This document shows, piece after piece, positions 50,440 through 60,502 of a stretch of DNA of 64,000 nucleotides (positions are counted from its first letter, which is position 1; the number at the start of each line of letters is the position of its first letter). The stretch comes from Thermodesulfobacteriota bacterium (GTDB lineage Bacteria > Desulfobacterota > Thermodesulfobacteria > Thermodesulfobacteriales > Thermodesulfobacteriaceae), in contig JAADEG010000033.1 in assembly GCA_013153525.1 (NCBI GenBank), forward strand, positions 1-64,000, read 5' to 3'. The notes beneath the pieces are model-generated. The model ran no database searches and was not told the DNA's origin. It worked only from the letters and a program-made list of their open reading frames with translations. Made by a program: the position numbers and the translations under genes.

Positions 50440-51516
50440 ATGCAAGATTTCTTTAAAGAAAAAAAGGTCTTAATTACAGGTCACACTGGGTTTAAAGGTT
50501 CTTGGCTTAGTTTGTGGCTTAATCTTTCTGGTGCAGAGGTAATAGGTTTTTCGTTATCTCCACCTACTGATCCAAATATCTTTAATGCTCTCAAACTTGG
50601 TGAAAGAATTACTCACATTGAAGGAGATGTAAGAGACCTTGAAAAGTTAAAAGAGGTCGTTAAAAGTTATCAGCCTGAAGTAGTATTTCACCTTTCTGCT
50701 CAATCTCTTGTTATAGATTCTTACGAGGATCCAGTACGAACTTTTTCAACCAATGTAATGGGTACTGTTAACTTGCTTGAGGCTTTAAGACTTATCAATT
50801 CAGTAAAAGCAGTAGTAATAATTACGAGTGACAAGTGTTACGAAAACAAAGAGTGGTTTTATTCTTATAGAGAAAACGATAGATTAGGAGGTATAGATCC
50901 TTACAGTTGTAGCAAAGCCTGTGCAGAATTAATAGTAAAAAGTTACAGAGAGAGTTTTTTTAAAGAAAAAAGAGTGGGTATTGCTACGGTAAGAGCTGGA
51001 AATGTAATAGGTGGAGGAGATTGGCAGAAAAATAGAATTATTCCTGATTGCGTAAGGGCTATTACTGAAAAAAAGGCTTTAAAACTCAGAAATCCAGAAG
51101 CTGTTAGACCTTGGCAACATGTTCTTGAACCTCTTTATGGATACATGCTTCTTGCTAAAAAGTTGTGGGAAAATCCAGAGAAATTTTCAGATGCCTGGAA
51201 CTTTGGTCCTTTGCCTACAGAGGTGTGTAGCGTAAAAACCTTGGTTAAAAAGTTCTTTAAGTACTGGGGGGAAGACAATTTAAAAGTTGAATTTTTAAAA
51301 AGCTCTTATAAAGAATCTCACTTGCTTTTTTTGGACATTACGAAAACAGTGCACCTTCTTAATTGGAAACCCATGCTTTTCTTAGACGAAGCAATTAAAC
51401 TTACTGTAGAGTGGTATAAAACATTTTACTTTAATCCAGAAAAACTGTGGGAAGTAACTAAAAAACAAATAAAGTTTTACGAAGAAAGGGTTACTTCTTT
51501 TACCCAGTCAGAATAA
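50440..51516 (+). CDS. CDP-glucose 4,6-dehydratase-like SDR
   Basis: KKVLITGHTGFKGSWLSLWLNLSGAEVIGFSLSPPTDPNIF; DPYSCSKACAELIVKSYR; VRPWQHVLEPLYGYMLLA. Confidence 0.88.
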   Translation: MQDFFKEKKVLITGHTGFKGSWLSLWLNLSGAEVIGFSLSPPTDPNIFNALKLGERITHIEGDVRDLEKLKEVVKSYQPEVVFHLSAQSLVIDSYEDPVRTFSTNVMGTVNLLEALRLINSVKAVVIITSDKCYENKEWFYSYRENDRLGGIDPYSCSKACAELIVKSYRESFFKEKRVGIATVRAGNVIGGGDWQKNRIIPDCVRAITEKKALKLRNPEAVRPWQHVLEPLYGYMLLAKKLWENPEKFSDAWNFGPLPTEVCSVKTLVKKFFKYWGEDNLKVEFLKSSYKESHLLFLDITKTVHLLNWKPMLFLDEAIKLTVEWYKTFYFNPEKLWEVTKKQIKFYEERVTSFTQSE

Positions 51517-51797
51517 TCAGGATTTTCTGAATTTACTTCAATAGTTATTATTTCTGGTACTTCGTACGAATGATTTTCTTTGATAAATTGGACGAGCTTT
51601 TCTTTTAAAGAAACCTGAGTTTTAAAAAGGATTATCCATTCTTTGTCTTTTTCTAACTTGTTTTTCCATGTGTAAATACTTGTAATTGGACCGATTATCT
51701 GAGCACATGCACACAGTTTGTTTTTAACGGAGAGCTCTGCAAGGTTTATTGCTTTTTCTTCTGAATCAATAGTGGTTATTACTTTTAAAAGTTTCAT
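51477..51797 (-). CDS. cutA: Divalent-cation tolerance protein CutA
   Basis: VITTIDSEEKAINLAELSVKNKLCACAQIIGPITSIYTWKNKLEKDKEWIILFKT. Confidence 0.93.
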   Translation of the reverse strand: MKLLKVITTIDSEEKAINLAELSVKNKLCACAQIIGPITSIYTWKNKLEKDKEWIILFKTQVSLKEKLVQFIKENHSYEVPEIITIEVNSENPDYSDWVKEVTLSS

Positions 51798-51893
51798 AAT
51801 TATTATTTTAAACTTTTTAATTATTCTTGACAAGTAGGAAAGTAAATTTAAAATGGACTTAAATAAGCTCTACAAAAACAAAGGAGTGTAGCT

Positions 51894-52370
51894 ATGGGAC
51901 TCCAAACTATAATTTCAAAGTACATAGTTCAAGGAGTTTATGTAATAACTGCAAAGTGGGAGGACAAAATAAACGGAATGACTGCTGCTTGGGTTTCTCA
52001 GGTATCTTTTAAGCCAAGACTGCTTGCAGTAGCAATTGCTCCTCAGAGATACACATACGAATTAATAAAACAGTCAAAAATGTTTTGTATTAATGTTTTA
52101 GGTAAAGACGGAATTAACATTGCTAAGAAGTTTGGTTTTACGAGTGGTAAGGATACTAATAAGTTTGAAGGAATCCCTTACAAGGCTTCTTTAAACGGAC
52201 TCCCAGTATTAAAAGATGCCCTTGCTTATTTTGAGTGCGAGGTATATGATAGTTGCAAAGCTGGTGATCATGTCATATTTTTAGGAGAGGTTAGTGATTA
52301 TGAGGTTCTTCAAGAGGGAGAACCATTAATTTTTCGTTGGGAAGATTACTTTGGAGGGGTAGAGGGATAA
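51894..52370 (+). CDS. Flavin reductase-domain protein
   Basis: GVYVITAKWEDKINGMTAAWVSQVSFKPRLLAVAIAPQRYTYELI. Confidence 0.88.
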   Translation: MGLQTIISKYIVQGVYVITAKWEDKINGMTAAWVSQVSFKPRLLAVAIAPQRYTYELIKQSKMFCINVLGKDGINIAKKFGFTSGKDTNKFEGIPYKASLNGLPVLKDALAYFECEVYDSCKAGDHVIFLGEVSDYEVLQEGEPLIFRWEDYFGGVEG

Positions 52371-52987
52371 TGAATGAATCTCAAGATAAAATACTAACTT
52401 TTCACGAAAGGCTGTCAAACTTCGTTGAGAACAATTTGAGGTTAATTTTTATTGTACTTGTAGGTTTTTTAGTTTTAGGAATTTTGTGGCTTGGAATAAG
52501 TTATTACTTTGAAAAAAAGGAAAAAGAGGCAACTCTTGAACTTATTTCTGCAGCTAACTTGAAAAATCCAATTAAAGTCTATGAGGATGTAGTAAAAAGG
52601 TATTCTGGTACCCAAGCAGCTCTCCAAGCAGCTTTGTGGCTCTGGAATTATTATTACATGGCTCAGGATTATACCAAGTTAAAAGAACTTTATCCTAAGA
52701 TTGAAAAAGAATATCCTTCTCAAATAAAAGGGGTACTTTTATACGGAAAAGCTAAGCTTGACGAAAATGAAAAAAAATACAACCAAGCTATTGAAGAGTA
52801 CAAAAGAGCTCTCTCTCAAATGCCAGACCTTGGATTGCTCGTTTATCCAGACCTCGGAAGGATTTACGAGAGACTTGGTGATTATAAAAAGGCTTTAGCT
52901 TATTACAAAAGAGCAGAGAGCGTCCCTGAGCTTCAGGAAAATGGTTTTATAAAGTACAAAATTTGGAGCTTGGGGAGGAAAAAGTGA
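52370..52987 (+). CDS. Membrane-anchored TPR protein (YfgM-like)
   Basis: Single TM FIVLVGFLVLGILWLGISYYF followed by TPR-like repeats. Confidence 0.65.
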   Translation: MNESQDKILTFHERLSNFVENNLRLIFIVLVGFLVLGILWLGISYYFEKKEKEATLELISAANLKNPIKVYEDVVKRYSGTQAALQAALWLWNYYYMAQDYTKLKELYPKIEKEYPSQIKGVLLYGKAKLDENEKKYNQAIEEYKRALSQMPDLGLLVYPDLGRIYERLGDYKKALAYYKRAESVPELQENGFIKYKIWSLGRKK

Positions 52988-53439
52988 GTCTGCTTATATT
53001 TAAGCAGATTGCTGAGGAACGCATAAGAGAGGCAATGGAAAACGGAGAATTTGACAATCTTGAGTGTTCTGGCAAACCCGTTGACTTAAAAGAAGATCCT
53101 TTTGTTCCAGAAGACCTTAGGCTCGTTTATAAAATTTTAAAAAATGCAGGTTTTCTTCCTAAGGAAGTAGAACTTAGAAAAGAGATTCAAAGACTTGAGG
53201 ACATGCTTGACGAAGAAGTGGGTAGTGCTTATTCTAAGGTTAGGAAACTTAATGCTTTAATATTTCACTTAAATCAAATAAGAAGGACGCCTTTTAACAT
53301 TCAGGACGAGTATTATGCTAAGGTTGCAGCTAAAATAAAACTTGCAAGAGAAGAAAAAAAGTCTTCTGATAAAAAGATCAACTGGAGCAGACTTCAGACC
53401 TTCTTGTATGTTTCTGCCATAAGACCGAGAAAGAAGTAA
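52984..53439 (+). CDS. DUF1992 (DnaJ-homologue C-terminal-like) protein
   Basis: IAEERIREAMENGEFDNLECSGKPVDLKEDPFVPEDLRLVYKILKNAGFLPKEVELRKEI. Confidence 0.88.
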   Translation: MSLLIFKQIAEERIREAMENGEFDNLECSGKPVDLKEDPFVPEDLRLVYKILKNAGFLPKEVELRKEIQRLEDMLDEEVGSAYSKVRKLNALIFHLNQIRRTPFNIQDEYYAKVAAKIKLAREEKKSSDKKINWSRLQTFLYVSAIRPRKK

Positions 53440-54557
53440 TGTCTCTTAAAACTCAAGACGAAGTTTTCATGAAACTTGCTTTAAAGGAAGGAGAAAAAGG
53501 GCTTGGATACACTTCACCCAATCCAGCTGTTGGAGCAGTAATAGTAAAAGATGGAAAAGTAATTGCTAAGGGATTTCACAGATTTTACGGAGGACCACAC
53601 GCTGAAGTAGAAGCAATTCAAAAAGCAGGGAACCTTGCTAAGGGAGCAACGATCTATGTAACTCTTGAACCGTGTAATCACTACGGTAAGACCCCTCCTT
53701 GTACTCTTAAAATACTGGAGGCAGGAATAAAAAGAGTCGTTTGTGGAATAAGGGATCCCAATCCAGTAGCAGGAGGAGGTTTGGATTTTTTAAAAAGCAA
53801 GGGAATAAAAGTAAAATCAGGAGTTCTTGAATACGAAACGAGGATTCTCACGAGGTTTTTTTTGAGTAGAGTAATTAGAAAAAGACCCTGGGTAATTTCC
53901 AAAGTAGCAGCAAGCCTTGACGGAAAAACAGCAGTTTCTACTGGGGATTCTAAGTGGATTACCGGGCTTAAGGCAAGGAAAAGAGGACACTACCTTAGAA
54001 AGATATGTGACGCAATAATCGTGGGTAAAAACACGGTTATTGCAGACGATCCTGAACTTACATGTAGGTATGTCAAGGGAAAAAATCCTTTAAGAGTCGT
54101 TTTAGATACCAACTTAAGTCTTTCTACGAATTACAAAATTTTTGATACAAGAGAAACACCAACGATAGTCGTTTGTAAAAAAGGGATAAGCAAAACCAAG
54201 CTTAGAGATTTTGCAAAAAAAGGAGTTGAAGTCTGGGAACTAACTCTAAAAGACGGAAAACCAGATTTGAGTGAGCTTTTGTATAGACTTCTTGAAGTTG
54301 GTATAAACTCCGTGCTCGTAGAAGGGGGGGCAACGGTACACGGAAGTTTTCTAAAAGAAGGTCTTACAGACGAGGTTTGGTACTTCGTAGGTCCTATAAT
54401 TATAGGAGACGAAAAAGGAACCCCGGCAATAAAACTCCCACCTCTTAAGTCCTTAAAAGAGAGTACCAAAATAAACGACTTAAAGGTAAAAAAACTCGGA
54501 GATACCTTTTTATTCCACGGTTATACCAACGAAGGATACAAGTTGTTAAAAACTTAA
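53439..54557 (+). CDS. ribD: Bifunctional riboflavin deaminase/reductase RibD
   Basis: GYTSPNPAVGAVIVKDGKVIAKGFH, HAEVEAI, TLEPCNHYGKTPPC; C-terminal reductase domain. Confidence 0.95.
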   Translation: MSLKTQDEVFMKLALKEGEKGLGYTSPNPAVGAVIVKDGKVIAKGFHRFYGGPHAEVEAIQKAGNLAKGATIYVTLEPCNHYGKTPPCTLKILEAGIKRVVCGIRDPNPVAGGGLDFLKSKGIKVKSGVLEYETRILTRFFLSRVIRKRPWVISKVAASLDGKTAVSTGDSKWITGLKARKRGHYLRKICDAIIVGKNTVIADDPELTCRYVKGKNPLRVVLDTNLSLSTNYKIFDTRETPTIVVCKKGISKTKLRDFAKKGVEVWELTLKDGKPDLSELLYRLLEVGINSVLVEGGATVHGSFLKEGLTDEVWYFVGPIIIGDEKGTPAIKLPPLKSLKESTKINDLKVKKLGDTFLFHGYTNEGYKLLKT

Positions 54558-55366
54558 TAAATTACGATTCCACCGTAACCAACTACCGAGTGATAGTCTT
54601 TTATAACATCTCCTGAGGTCATGTAATCTATTAAAATAGCCTTTTTTGCTCCTAGTCCTTTACAGGCTCTTATCACCACCGCAGTAGGTATAACCCCACA
54701 CATACTTATTCCTTCTTCTACTACCACTTTTATAAGCTCTTCTTCTGAAAGCTTTAATATGGCTTCTATTGCAAGACTGTCTTTTTGTTTGGCGACTTCG
54801 TGAGGTACATAGTGACTAAAGTCAGTACTTGCAACGAGTAAAACTTTTCCTGGATACTGACTTACTGCAAAGTAAAGTGCATCTCCAAGTGTTAAAATTT
54901 CTTCAAAAGAAAGTCTTCCCAGACATATGGGTACTATTTTTACATCAGGATTTATGTATTGTAAAAAAGGAACCTGCACTTCTATAGAATGCTCGTGTAT
55001 GTGAGCAGTGGGATCCGTTGAAAGAAACTCCACTTGGTTAACGAGAATCTCTACCAAGGATATCTCAACTTTTACCTCTCCAAGAGGAGTAATAAAACTT
55101 TCTCCTGCAAAAATAGAGGCTCTGTCACCAAGTCCGGTGTGATTTGGTCCCAAAATTATTGCTACTTGAGGAGGTTCAATAGCTCCATAGACTTTGCCAG
55201 CTACCCATCCAGAATACATGTAACCAGCATGAGGCACCACTACACCTTTAGCCTCTATTTTTTCTTTAGTAAACACGATAAGCTCTGAGAGATTGTGCCT
55301 AAGTTCAACCGGATTTTCACTGTAAAACATCCCTGCAACTGCTGGTGTTCTTTTAGTTACCCTCAT
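54554..55366 (-). CDS. MEMO1-family / AmmeMemoRadiSam protein B
   Basis: TPAVAGMFYSENPVELRHNLSEL, VVPHAGYMYSGWVAGKVY, LGPNHTGLG, VASTDFSHYVP. Confidence 0.92.
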   Translation of the reverse strand: MRVTKRTPAVAGMFYSENPVELRHNLSELIVFTKEKIEAKGVVVPHAGYMYSGWVAGKVYGAIEPPQVAIILGPNHTGLGDRASIFAGESFITPLGEVKVEISLVEILVNQVEFLSTDPTAHIHEHSIEVQVPFLQYINPDVKIVPICLGRLSFEEILTLGDALYFAVSQYPGKVLLVASTDFSHYVPHEVAKQKDSLAIEAILKLSEEELIKVVVEEGISMCGVIPTAVVIRACKGLGAKKAILIDYMTSGDVIKDYHSVVGYGGIVIY

Positions 55367-56106
55367 TTTTTAAACTCCTTTTCGTAGTTTTGTATTATGT
55401 ATTCCAGGTCTTCTGGAGTGTCAACCTCTGGAGGATTTTTGTCCACTACTTTAACCCCTATCTTGTAGCCAGCCTCCATTGCTCTTAGTTGCTCAAGTTT
55501 TTCAATTTCCTCAAGTCTGCCTTTTGGAAGGTTTACGAACTTTTTTAAAAAACCTTTGTAATAAGCATAAACTCCTATGTGTTTTAGGTAAAACTCGTGA
55601 TAAAACTCGTCTCTTCCATAAGGTATAGGAGCTCTTGAAAAGTAAAGGGCATAACCTTTGTGATCAAGAACGACTTTTACTTTATTAGGATTCGTTACTT
55701 CTGAGGGATCTTTTATAGGAGTTGCAAGAGTACCAATTGCTATGTCTTTAAACTCTTCAAACAGTTGTACAAGCTTTGGTACATAGTCATAAGGAAGCAG
55801 TGGTTGATCAGCTTGTATGTTTATGATCAGGGTGTCTTCTGGGAGTCCAAGAACTTCTACTGCTTCAGCAATTCTATCCGTACCAGAGGGATGCTCAGGA
55901 CTCGTCATTATTACAGTGGCTCCAAAAGCCTCAGCTACCTCTTTAACTTTCGTGCTATCCGTTGCTATAAAAACATCTTTAATTCCAGAGTTAATAGCTC
56001 TTTCATATACCCATTGAATAAGGGGTTTATCAAACAGACTAACGAGAACTTTACCAGGAAATCGGGTAGAACCATAACGAGCCGGTATAATTATAACCAC
56101 CTTCAT
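55363..56106 (-). CDS. kdsB: 3-deoxy-manno-octulosonate cytidylyltransferase
   Basis: [50 protein letters not shown]. Confidence 0.94.
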   Translation of the reverse strand: [247 protein letters not shown]

Positions 56107-56209
56107 TAAGTTTAAGTTTAAACTAAATTTTTAAAAATAAAAGAAGGACTTGAATTTTGCGGGTTTAATATTAAACTTATCACAACTATTTTCTTGGGTA
56201 GGAGTTATT

Positions 56210-58861
56210 ATGGGAAAAGGTAAAGTTAAACTTGCTCTTCTTGCAGAAGAGCTCAATGTAAGTGTTGACGAGTTGATTAAAAAGGCTCAAGAGGAAGGGA
56301 TCCAAGTAAAAGGAGCAAATTCTGCTATTTCAGAAGAAGAGGCAGAGAAGATAAGGGCGCTTTACAAAAAGCCCAACATTATAATTATTAAAAGAGAGGA
56401 AGCCAAAAAACTTGAAGAGGAAAAACCAGCACCTAAGAGGAAAAAGTTAAAGATAAAAAAGGTTAGAAAAGTAGAGGTCGTTGAGGAGAAAAAAGAGGAA
56501 AAACCAGAGGAGAAAGAAGTAGCAAAAGAGGAGCCTAAACCAGAGGTAAAAGAAGAGGTTGAAGTAAAGCCTGAAGAAGTAAAAGAGGAAAAAAGAGAAG
56601 AAGCTGAAGCAAAACCAGAGGAAAAGCCTGAAGAAGAGGCAAAAGAAGAGGTTAAAACAGAGGAAAAACCTGCTGAAGAGAAAAAAGAGGTTAAAGAGGA
56701 ACATCCTCCCAGGCGTAGGGAAGACAGGTTTAGAAAAAAGCCTTTTGGAAAAAGAAGGGTCGTTACTGAGTTTAAGCCAAGGAGAGAAAGATTTCATAAA
56801 CCCAAGGAAGAAAAGCCTGCTGTAGAAGCAGTAGAAGAGGCAAAAGTTCCTAAGCCAGAAAAAGAAGAACCAAAGAAAAAGAAAAAAGAAAGGGAAAAAG
56901 AAAAAGAGTTTAAAGAAGAAAAGAAAAAAGGTAAAAAAAGACATCTTTCTGAGAAAAAGGCAAGGCGTGAGCTTGAGGATTACTACATAGAGGAAGAGCA
57001 GTTAACTGGTCTTTACGAAGAAGAGAAAGAACCTGAAGAAAAGGAAAAGGAAAAAGAGAAGGCAAAAGAGCAGAAGGCTCCAGAAAGACCACCTACGCTT
57101 CCCCCAAAGCAAAAGAAGATAAAGATCTACGAAACGATTCAAGTAAGTGAGCTTGCCAAGTTGATGGGAGTTAAGGTAAGTGAGCTTATCAAAAAGTCCA
57201 TGCAAATGGGAATGCCTGTTACTGCCAATCAATCCATAGACGCAGACACAGCAGCAATTCTTGCAGACGAGTTTGGATACGAAGTAGAGAAAGCACCTGT
57301 TGAAGAAGAAATTTTACTTCAATACACTCCACCGTCTCCAGAAGAGCTTAAACCAAGACCTCCTGTTATTACGGTAATGGGACATGTTGATCATGGAAAA
57401 ACTACGCTTCTTGACGCAATTAGAAAGACTGATGTTGCAAGCAGAGAGGCAGGCGGAATAACACAGCACATCGGAGCTTATACGGTAAAGCTTGAAGACG
57501 GAAGGGTAATTACTTTTATTGACACTCCTGGGCACGAAGCATTTACTACTATGAGAGCAAGAGGTGCTCAGGTAACAGACATCGTTATTTTGGTGGTTGC
57601 TGCAGACGACGGAGTAATGGAACAGACCAAAGAGGCAATAGAGCACGCTAAGGCTGCAGGAGTACCTATAGTCGTTGCTATAAACAAAATAGATAAACCT
57701 GATGCAAATCCTGAAAGAGTTAAGTCTCAGCTTGCAGAACTCGGGCTCGTGCCAGAGGACTGGGGTGGAGATGTCTTGATGGCAAACATTTCTGCCAGAA
57801 ACAAAATAGGTATTGACGAGCTTTTAGAGCTGGTTCTTCTTCAGGCAGAGATGCTTGATCTTAAAGCAGCTTACGATAGACCAGCAAGAGGTAGGATTAT
57901 AGAAAGCAGACTTGACAAAGGAAGAGGTCCTGTGGCAACTGTTCTCGTACAGGAAGGTACCCTTCGCGAAGGAGATCCTTTTGTTTCAGGGCTTACCTTT
58001 GGAAGAGTAAGAGCGATGTTTGATAGCTACGGAAAAAGGGTAAAAGAGGCTACACCATCTGTACCTGTGGAAGTACTTGGATTTGAGGAAGTTCCTCAGG
58101 CAGGTGACGACTTTATAGTGCTTGACAGCGAAGAAAAGGCAAGAAAGGTTGCAGAATACAGACAAAGAAAAGCAAGAGAGGCAAAGGTCGCTCAGGAAGC
58201 AAAAATTTCTCTTGAAAAACTCTTTGAAAAGCTAAAAGAAGGAGAGCTTAAAGAGCTTAACATCGTTTTAAAAGCCGATACTCAGGGAACCCTTGAAGCT
58301 CTTCAGGCATCTTTACAAAAGCTGTCAACGGACAAGGTGAAAGTAAACATAATAAGGTCTGGAATAGGTGCTATAACTGAAAGTGATGTAATGCTTGCGT
58401 CTGCATCAAACGGAATAGTAATAGGTTTTAATGTAAAACCAACTGCTCAGGCAAGAGACGCTGCCAAAAGAGAAGGAGTTGACATTAAGTTCTACGATGT
58501 AATTTACCAGGTAATAGACGATGTTAAGAAGGCAATGGCAGGACTTCTTGAGCCTAAAAAGGTTGAAGAAATCAAGGGAATTGCCGAAGTCAGAGCGACC
58601 TTTAAGATACCTAAGGTTGGAATCGTTGCAGGATGCTATGTAAAAGAAGGAGTTATAAATAGAAATCACAATGTTAGAGTCATAAGGGATGGGGTCGTGA
58701 TTTATACCGGTAAGATAGCGTCTTTAAAGAGATTTAAAGACGATGTTAAAGAAGTTGCAGCAGGTTACGAGTGCGGACTCAGGATAGAAGGTTTTCAGGA
58801 TGTAAAGGTTGGAGACATTATTGAGGCGTTTGAAATAAAAGAGGTGGCACCAGAGCTTTAA
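56210..58861 (+). CDS. infB: Translation initiation factor IF-2
   Basis: [43 protein letters not shown]-rich N-terminal linker; ATG after ggagttatt. Confidence 0.97.
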   Translation: MGKGKVKLALLAEELNVSVDELIKKAQEEGIQVKGANSAISEEEAEKIRALYKKPNIIIIKREEAKKLEEEKPAPKRKKLKIKKVRKVEVVEEKKEEKPEEKEVAKEEPKPEVKEEVEVKPEEVKEEKREEAEAKPEEKPEEEAKEEVKTEEKPAEEKKEVKEEHPPRRREDRFRKKPFGKRRVVTEFKPRRERFHKPKEEKPAVEAVEEAKVPKPEKEEPKKKKKEREKEKEFKEEKKKGKKRHLSEKKARRELEDYYIEEEQLTGLYEEEKEPEEKEKEKEKAKEQKAPERPPTLPPKQKKIKIYETIQVSELAKLMGVKVSELIKKSMQMGMPVTANQSIDADTAAILADEFGYEVEKAPVEEEILLQYTPPSPEELKPRPPVITVMGHVDHGKTTLLDAIRKTDVASREAGGITQHIGAYTVKLEDGRVITFIDTPGHEAFTTMRARGAQVTDIVILVVAADDGVMEQTKEAIEHAKAAGVPIVVAINKIDKPDANPERVKSQLAELGLVPEDWGGDVLMANISARNKIGIDELLELVLLQAEMLDLKAAYDRPARGRIIESRLDKGRGPVATVLVQEGTLREGDPFVSGLTFGRVRAMFDSYGKRVKEATPSVPVEVLGFEEVPQAGDDFIVLDSEEKARKVAEYRQRKAREAKVAQEAKISLEKLFEKLKEGELKELNIVLKADTQGTLEALQASLQKLSTDKVKVNIIRSGIGAITESDVMLASASNGIVIGFNVKPTAQARDAAKREGVDIKFYDVIYQVIDDVKKAMAGLLEPKKVEEIKGIAEVRATFKIPKVGIVAGCYVKEGVINRNHNVRVIRDGVVIYTGKIASLKRFKDDVKEVAAGYECGLRIEGFQDVKVGDIIEAFEIKEVAPEL

Positions 58862-58867
58862 AGGTAT

Positions 58868-59158
58868 ATGGTTGTAGGGATAGCAAGAATAGAGCTCTTT
58901 TTTCCAGAACCCAATTCTCTTAAGGCTAAAAGGCAGATTTTAAACGCAGTTATGCAAAAACTTGAATCTCACTTTAAAAAGATTTCTTTTGCTGAGATAG
59001 ACCATCACGATCTTTGGCAAAAGGCAACCATAGGAATAAGCGTAGTTGGAAGAGATCACGGATTCGTTGATAGAAAAATTACCTCAATAATCAATTTTAT
59101 AGAAAAAGACGGCAGACTTGAGATAATCAGTGCAGAAGTAGATTTTATCAATTATTAA
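58868..59158 (+). CDS. DUF503/YlxP-family protein
   Basis: IARIELFFPEPNSLKAKRQILNAVMQKLESHF; located between infB and rbfA. Confidence 0.9.
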   Translation: MVVGIARIELFFPEPNSLKAKRQILNAVMQKLESHFKKISFAEIDHHDLWQKATIGISVVGRDHGFVDRKITSIINFIEKDGRLEIISAEVDFINY

Positions 59159-59165
59159 AAGCGTT

Positions 59166-59513
59166 ATGAGATACAGGGCAGAAAAACTTGCAAGTTTAAT
59201 TCAAAGAGAGATTACAGACATAATAATGAACGAGCTTAGAGATCCGGTTTTTAAGCAGTTTATTAGTATAACAGAAGTAAAGCTTGAAGCAGACTTGAGG
59301 AAGGCAATAGTGTATTTTAGGGTTTACGGAGGAGACGAAAAACAGGTTGAAAAGGCGCTTTCCAAGGCAAAAGGTTACATCAAAAAGCTTCTTGGAGAAA
59401 GAATAGTCGTTAAGTTTATGCCTGACATAGAGTTTCGCTTGGACGACAGGGTGGAAAAAGAAAAGAGACTTGAAGAGCTCTTTGCAAAGATTGCAAAGTC
59501 AAAGGAGAAGTAA
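59166..59513 (+). CDS. rbfA: Ribosome-binding factor A
   Basis: YRAEKLASLIQREITDIIMNELRDPVFKQFISITEVKLEADLRKAIVYFRV. Confidence 0.94.
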   Translation: MRYRAEKLASLIQREITDIIMNELRDPVFKQFISITEVKLEADLRKAIVYFRVYGGDEKQVEKALSKAKGYIKKLLGERIVVKFMPDIEFRLDDRVEKEKRLEELFAKIAKSKEK

Positions 59514-60502
59514 TGGAAGAAGACTTTCTTAAGCTACGGGAAATAATACACAAAGAAAAAAATTTTTTTCTTACCACTCACCTCAATCCAGATTTAGACG
59601 GAGTATCTGCTATAGTAGCTTTTTGCTGGTACTTAAGGAGTTTGGGAAAAGACTTTTGTGCCTGCATTGAAAGGCTTCCGAGAAATGCAAAGTTTTTACC
59701 GGGAAGAGAATTTTTAACAGAAGAAGGAAATTGTCCTGAGCTTAAAGGAGAAGAAGTCGTTTTAGTGTTTGACGCAAACACTCCTTCAAGAATTCCTGAT
59801 AAAATCTTTAAAGCCACTAAAAAGGCAAAGTACTTCGTGGTAATAGATCACCATTACCTTGAAGAGGGAAAAGAGGTTTTTCCAAGGCAGGAACTTTCAA
59901 TTATAGCTCCTGAGGTAGCCTCTACGACTCTTTTACTTCTAAAGTACTTTAAAACCATAGGTTTTGAGATAACTCCAGAGGTAGCTACTAATCTTATGGC
60001 AGGGCTTTACTTTGACACAGGTGGATTCAAGTTTGAAAATGCCAACAAGTGTGAGGTGTTTAAGTGTGCAGAGGAGCTCTGTCTTGCTGGAGCAAAACCA
60101 TCTTTAATTGCAAGGGAAATTTTTGAAAACATACCATTTGACGAGGTGATTGCACTAAAAAAAGTAATTTCAAGAACCAAATTCGTTTGTAAGGATGTAG
60201 TTACTTCTTACTTAACTGCAGAAGACTTTAAAGAGCTATCCTCAAAAAACATAGAGTACCTTTCAAACTTTTTGAGGAGTATAGAAGGAGTTAATGTTTC
60301 GGCATTGGTAAAAGAGGTTGAACCAGGGTTTATAGCAGTTAGTTTAAGAAGTAGGGCACCTGTTGAGGTGCTTGAATTTGCTCAAAGCTGGGGTGGAGGA
60401 GGACACAAGTACGCAAGTGGTTTTAAGGTACAAAGCAAAAGTCTTGAGGACTTTTTATTAGAGCTTGAAAATAGACTCAGGAGTTATTATTGTGCAAAGT
60501 AG
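59513..60502 (+). CDS. DHH/DHHA1 phosphoesterase (NrnA-like)
   Basis: FLTTHLNPDLDGVSAIVAF, VIDHHYLEEG, WGGGGHKYASGFKV. Confidence 0.92.
   Translation: MEEDFLKLREIIHKEKNFFLTTHLNPDLDGVSAIVAFCWYLRSLGKDFCACIERLPRNAKFLPGREFLTEEGNCPELKGEEVVLVFDANTPSRIPDKIFKATKKAKYFVVIDHHYLEEGKEVFPRQELSIIAPEVASTTLLLLKYFKTIGFEITPEVATNLMAGLYFDTGGFKFENANKCEVFKCAEELCLAGAKPSLIAREIFENIPFDEVIALKKVISRTKFVCKDVVTSYLTAEDFKELSSKNIEYLSNFLRSIEGVNVSALVKEVEPGFIAVSLRSRAPVEVLEFAQSWGGGGHKYASGFKVQSKSLEDFLLELENRLRSYYCAK

Noticed and set aside
54322-54330. G7 homopolymer in ribD as possible phase-variation tract
   Set aside because: Too short, and ribD is a housekeeping gene with an intact frame; encodes the expected EGGATVHG motif.
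56447-56944. 165-aa Phe/Leu-rich ORF antisense to infB
   Set aside because: Mirror of the K/E-rich low-complexity IF-2 linker (AAG/GAA codons read as CTT/TTC).
56400-57090. K/E/P-rich low-complexity region as a novel repeat protein
   Set aside because: Ordinary variable N-terminal linker of bacterial IF-2.
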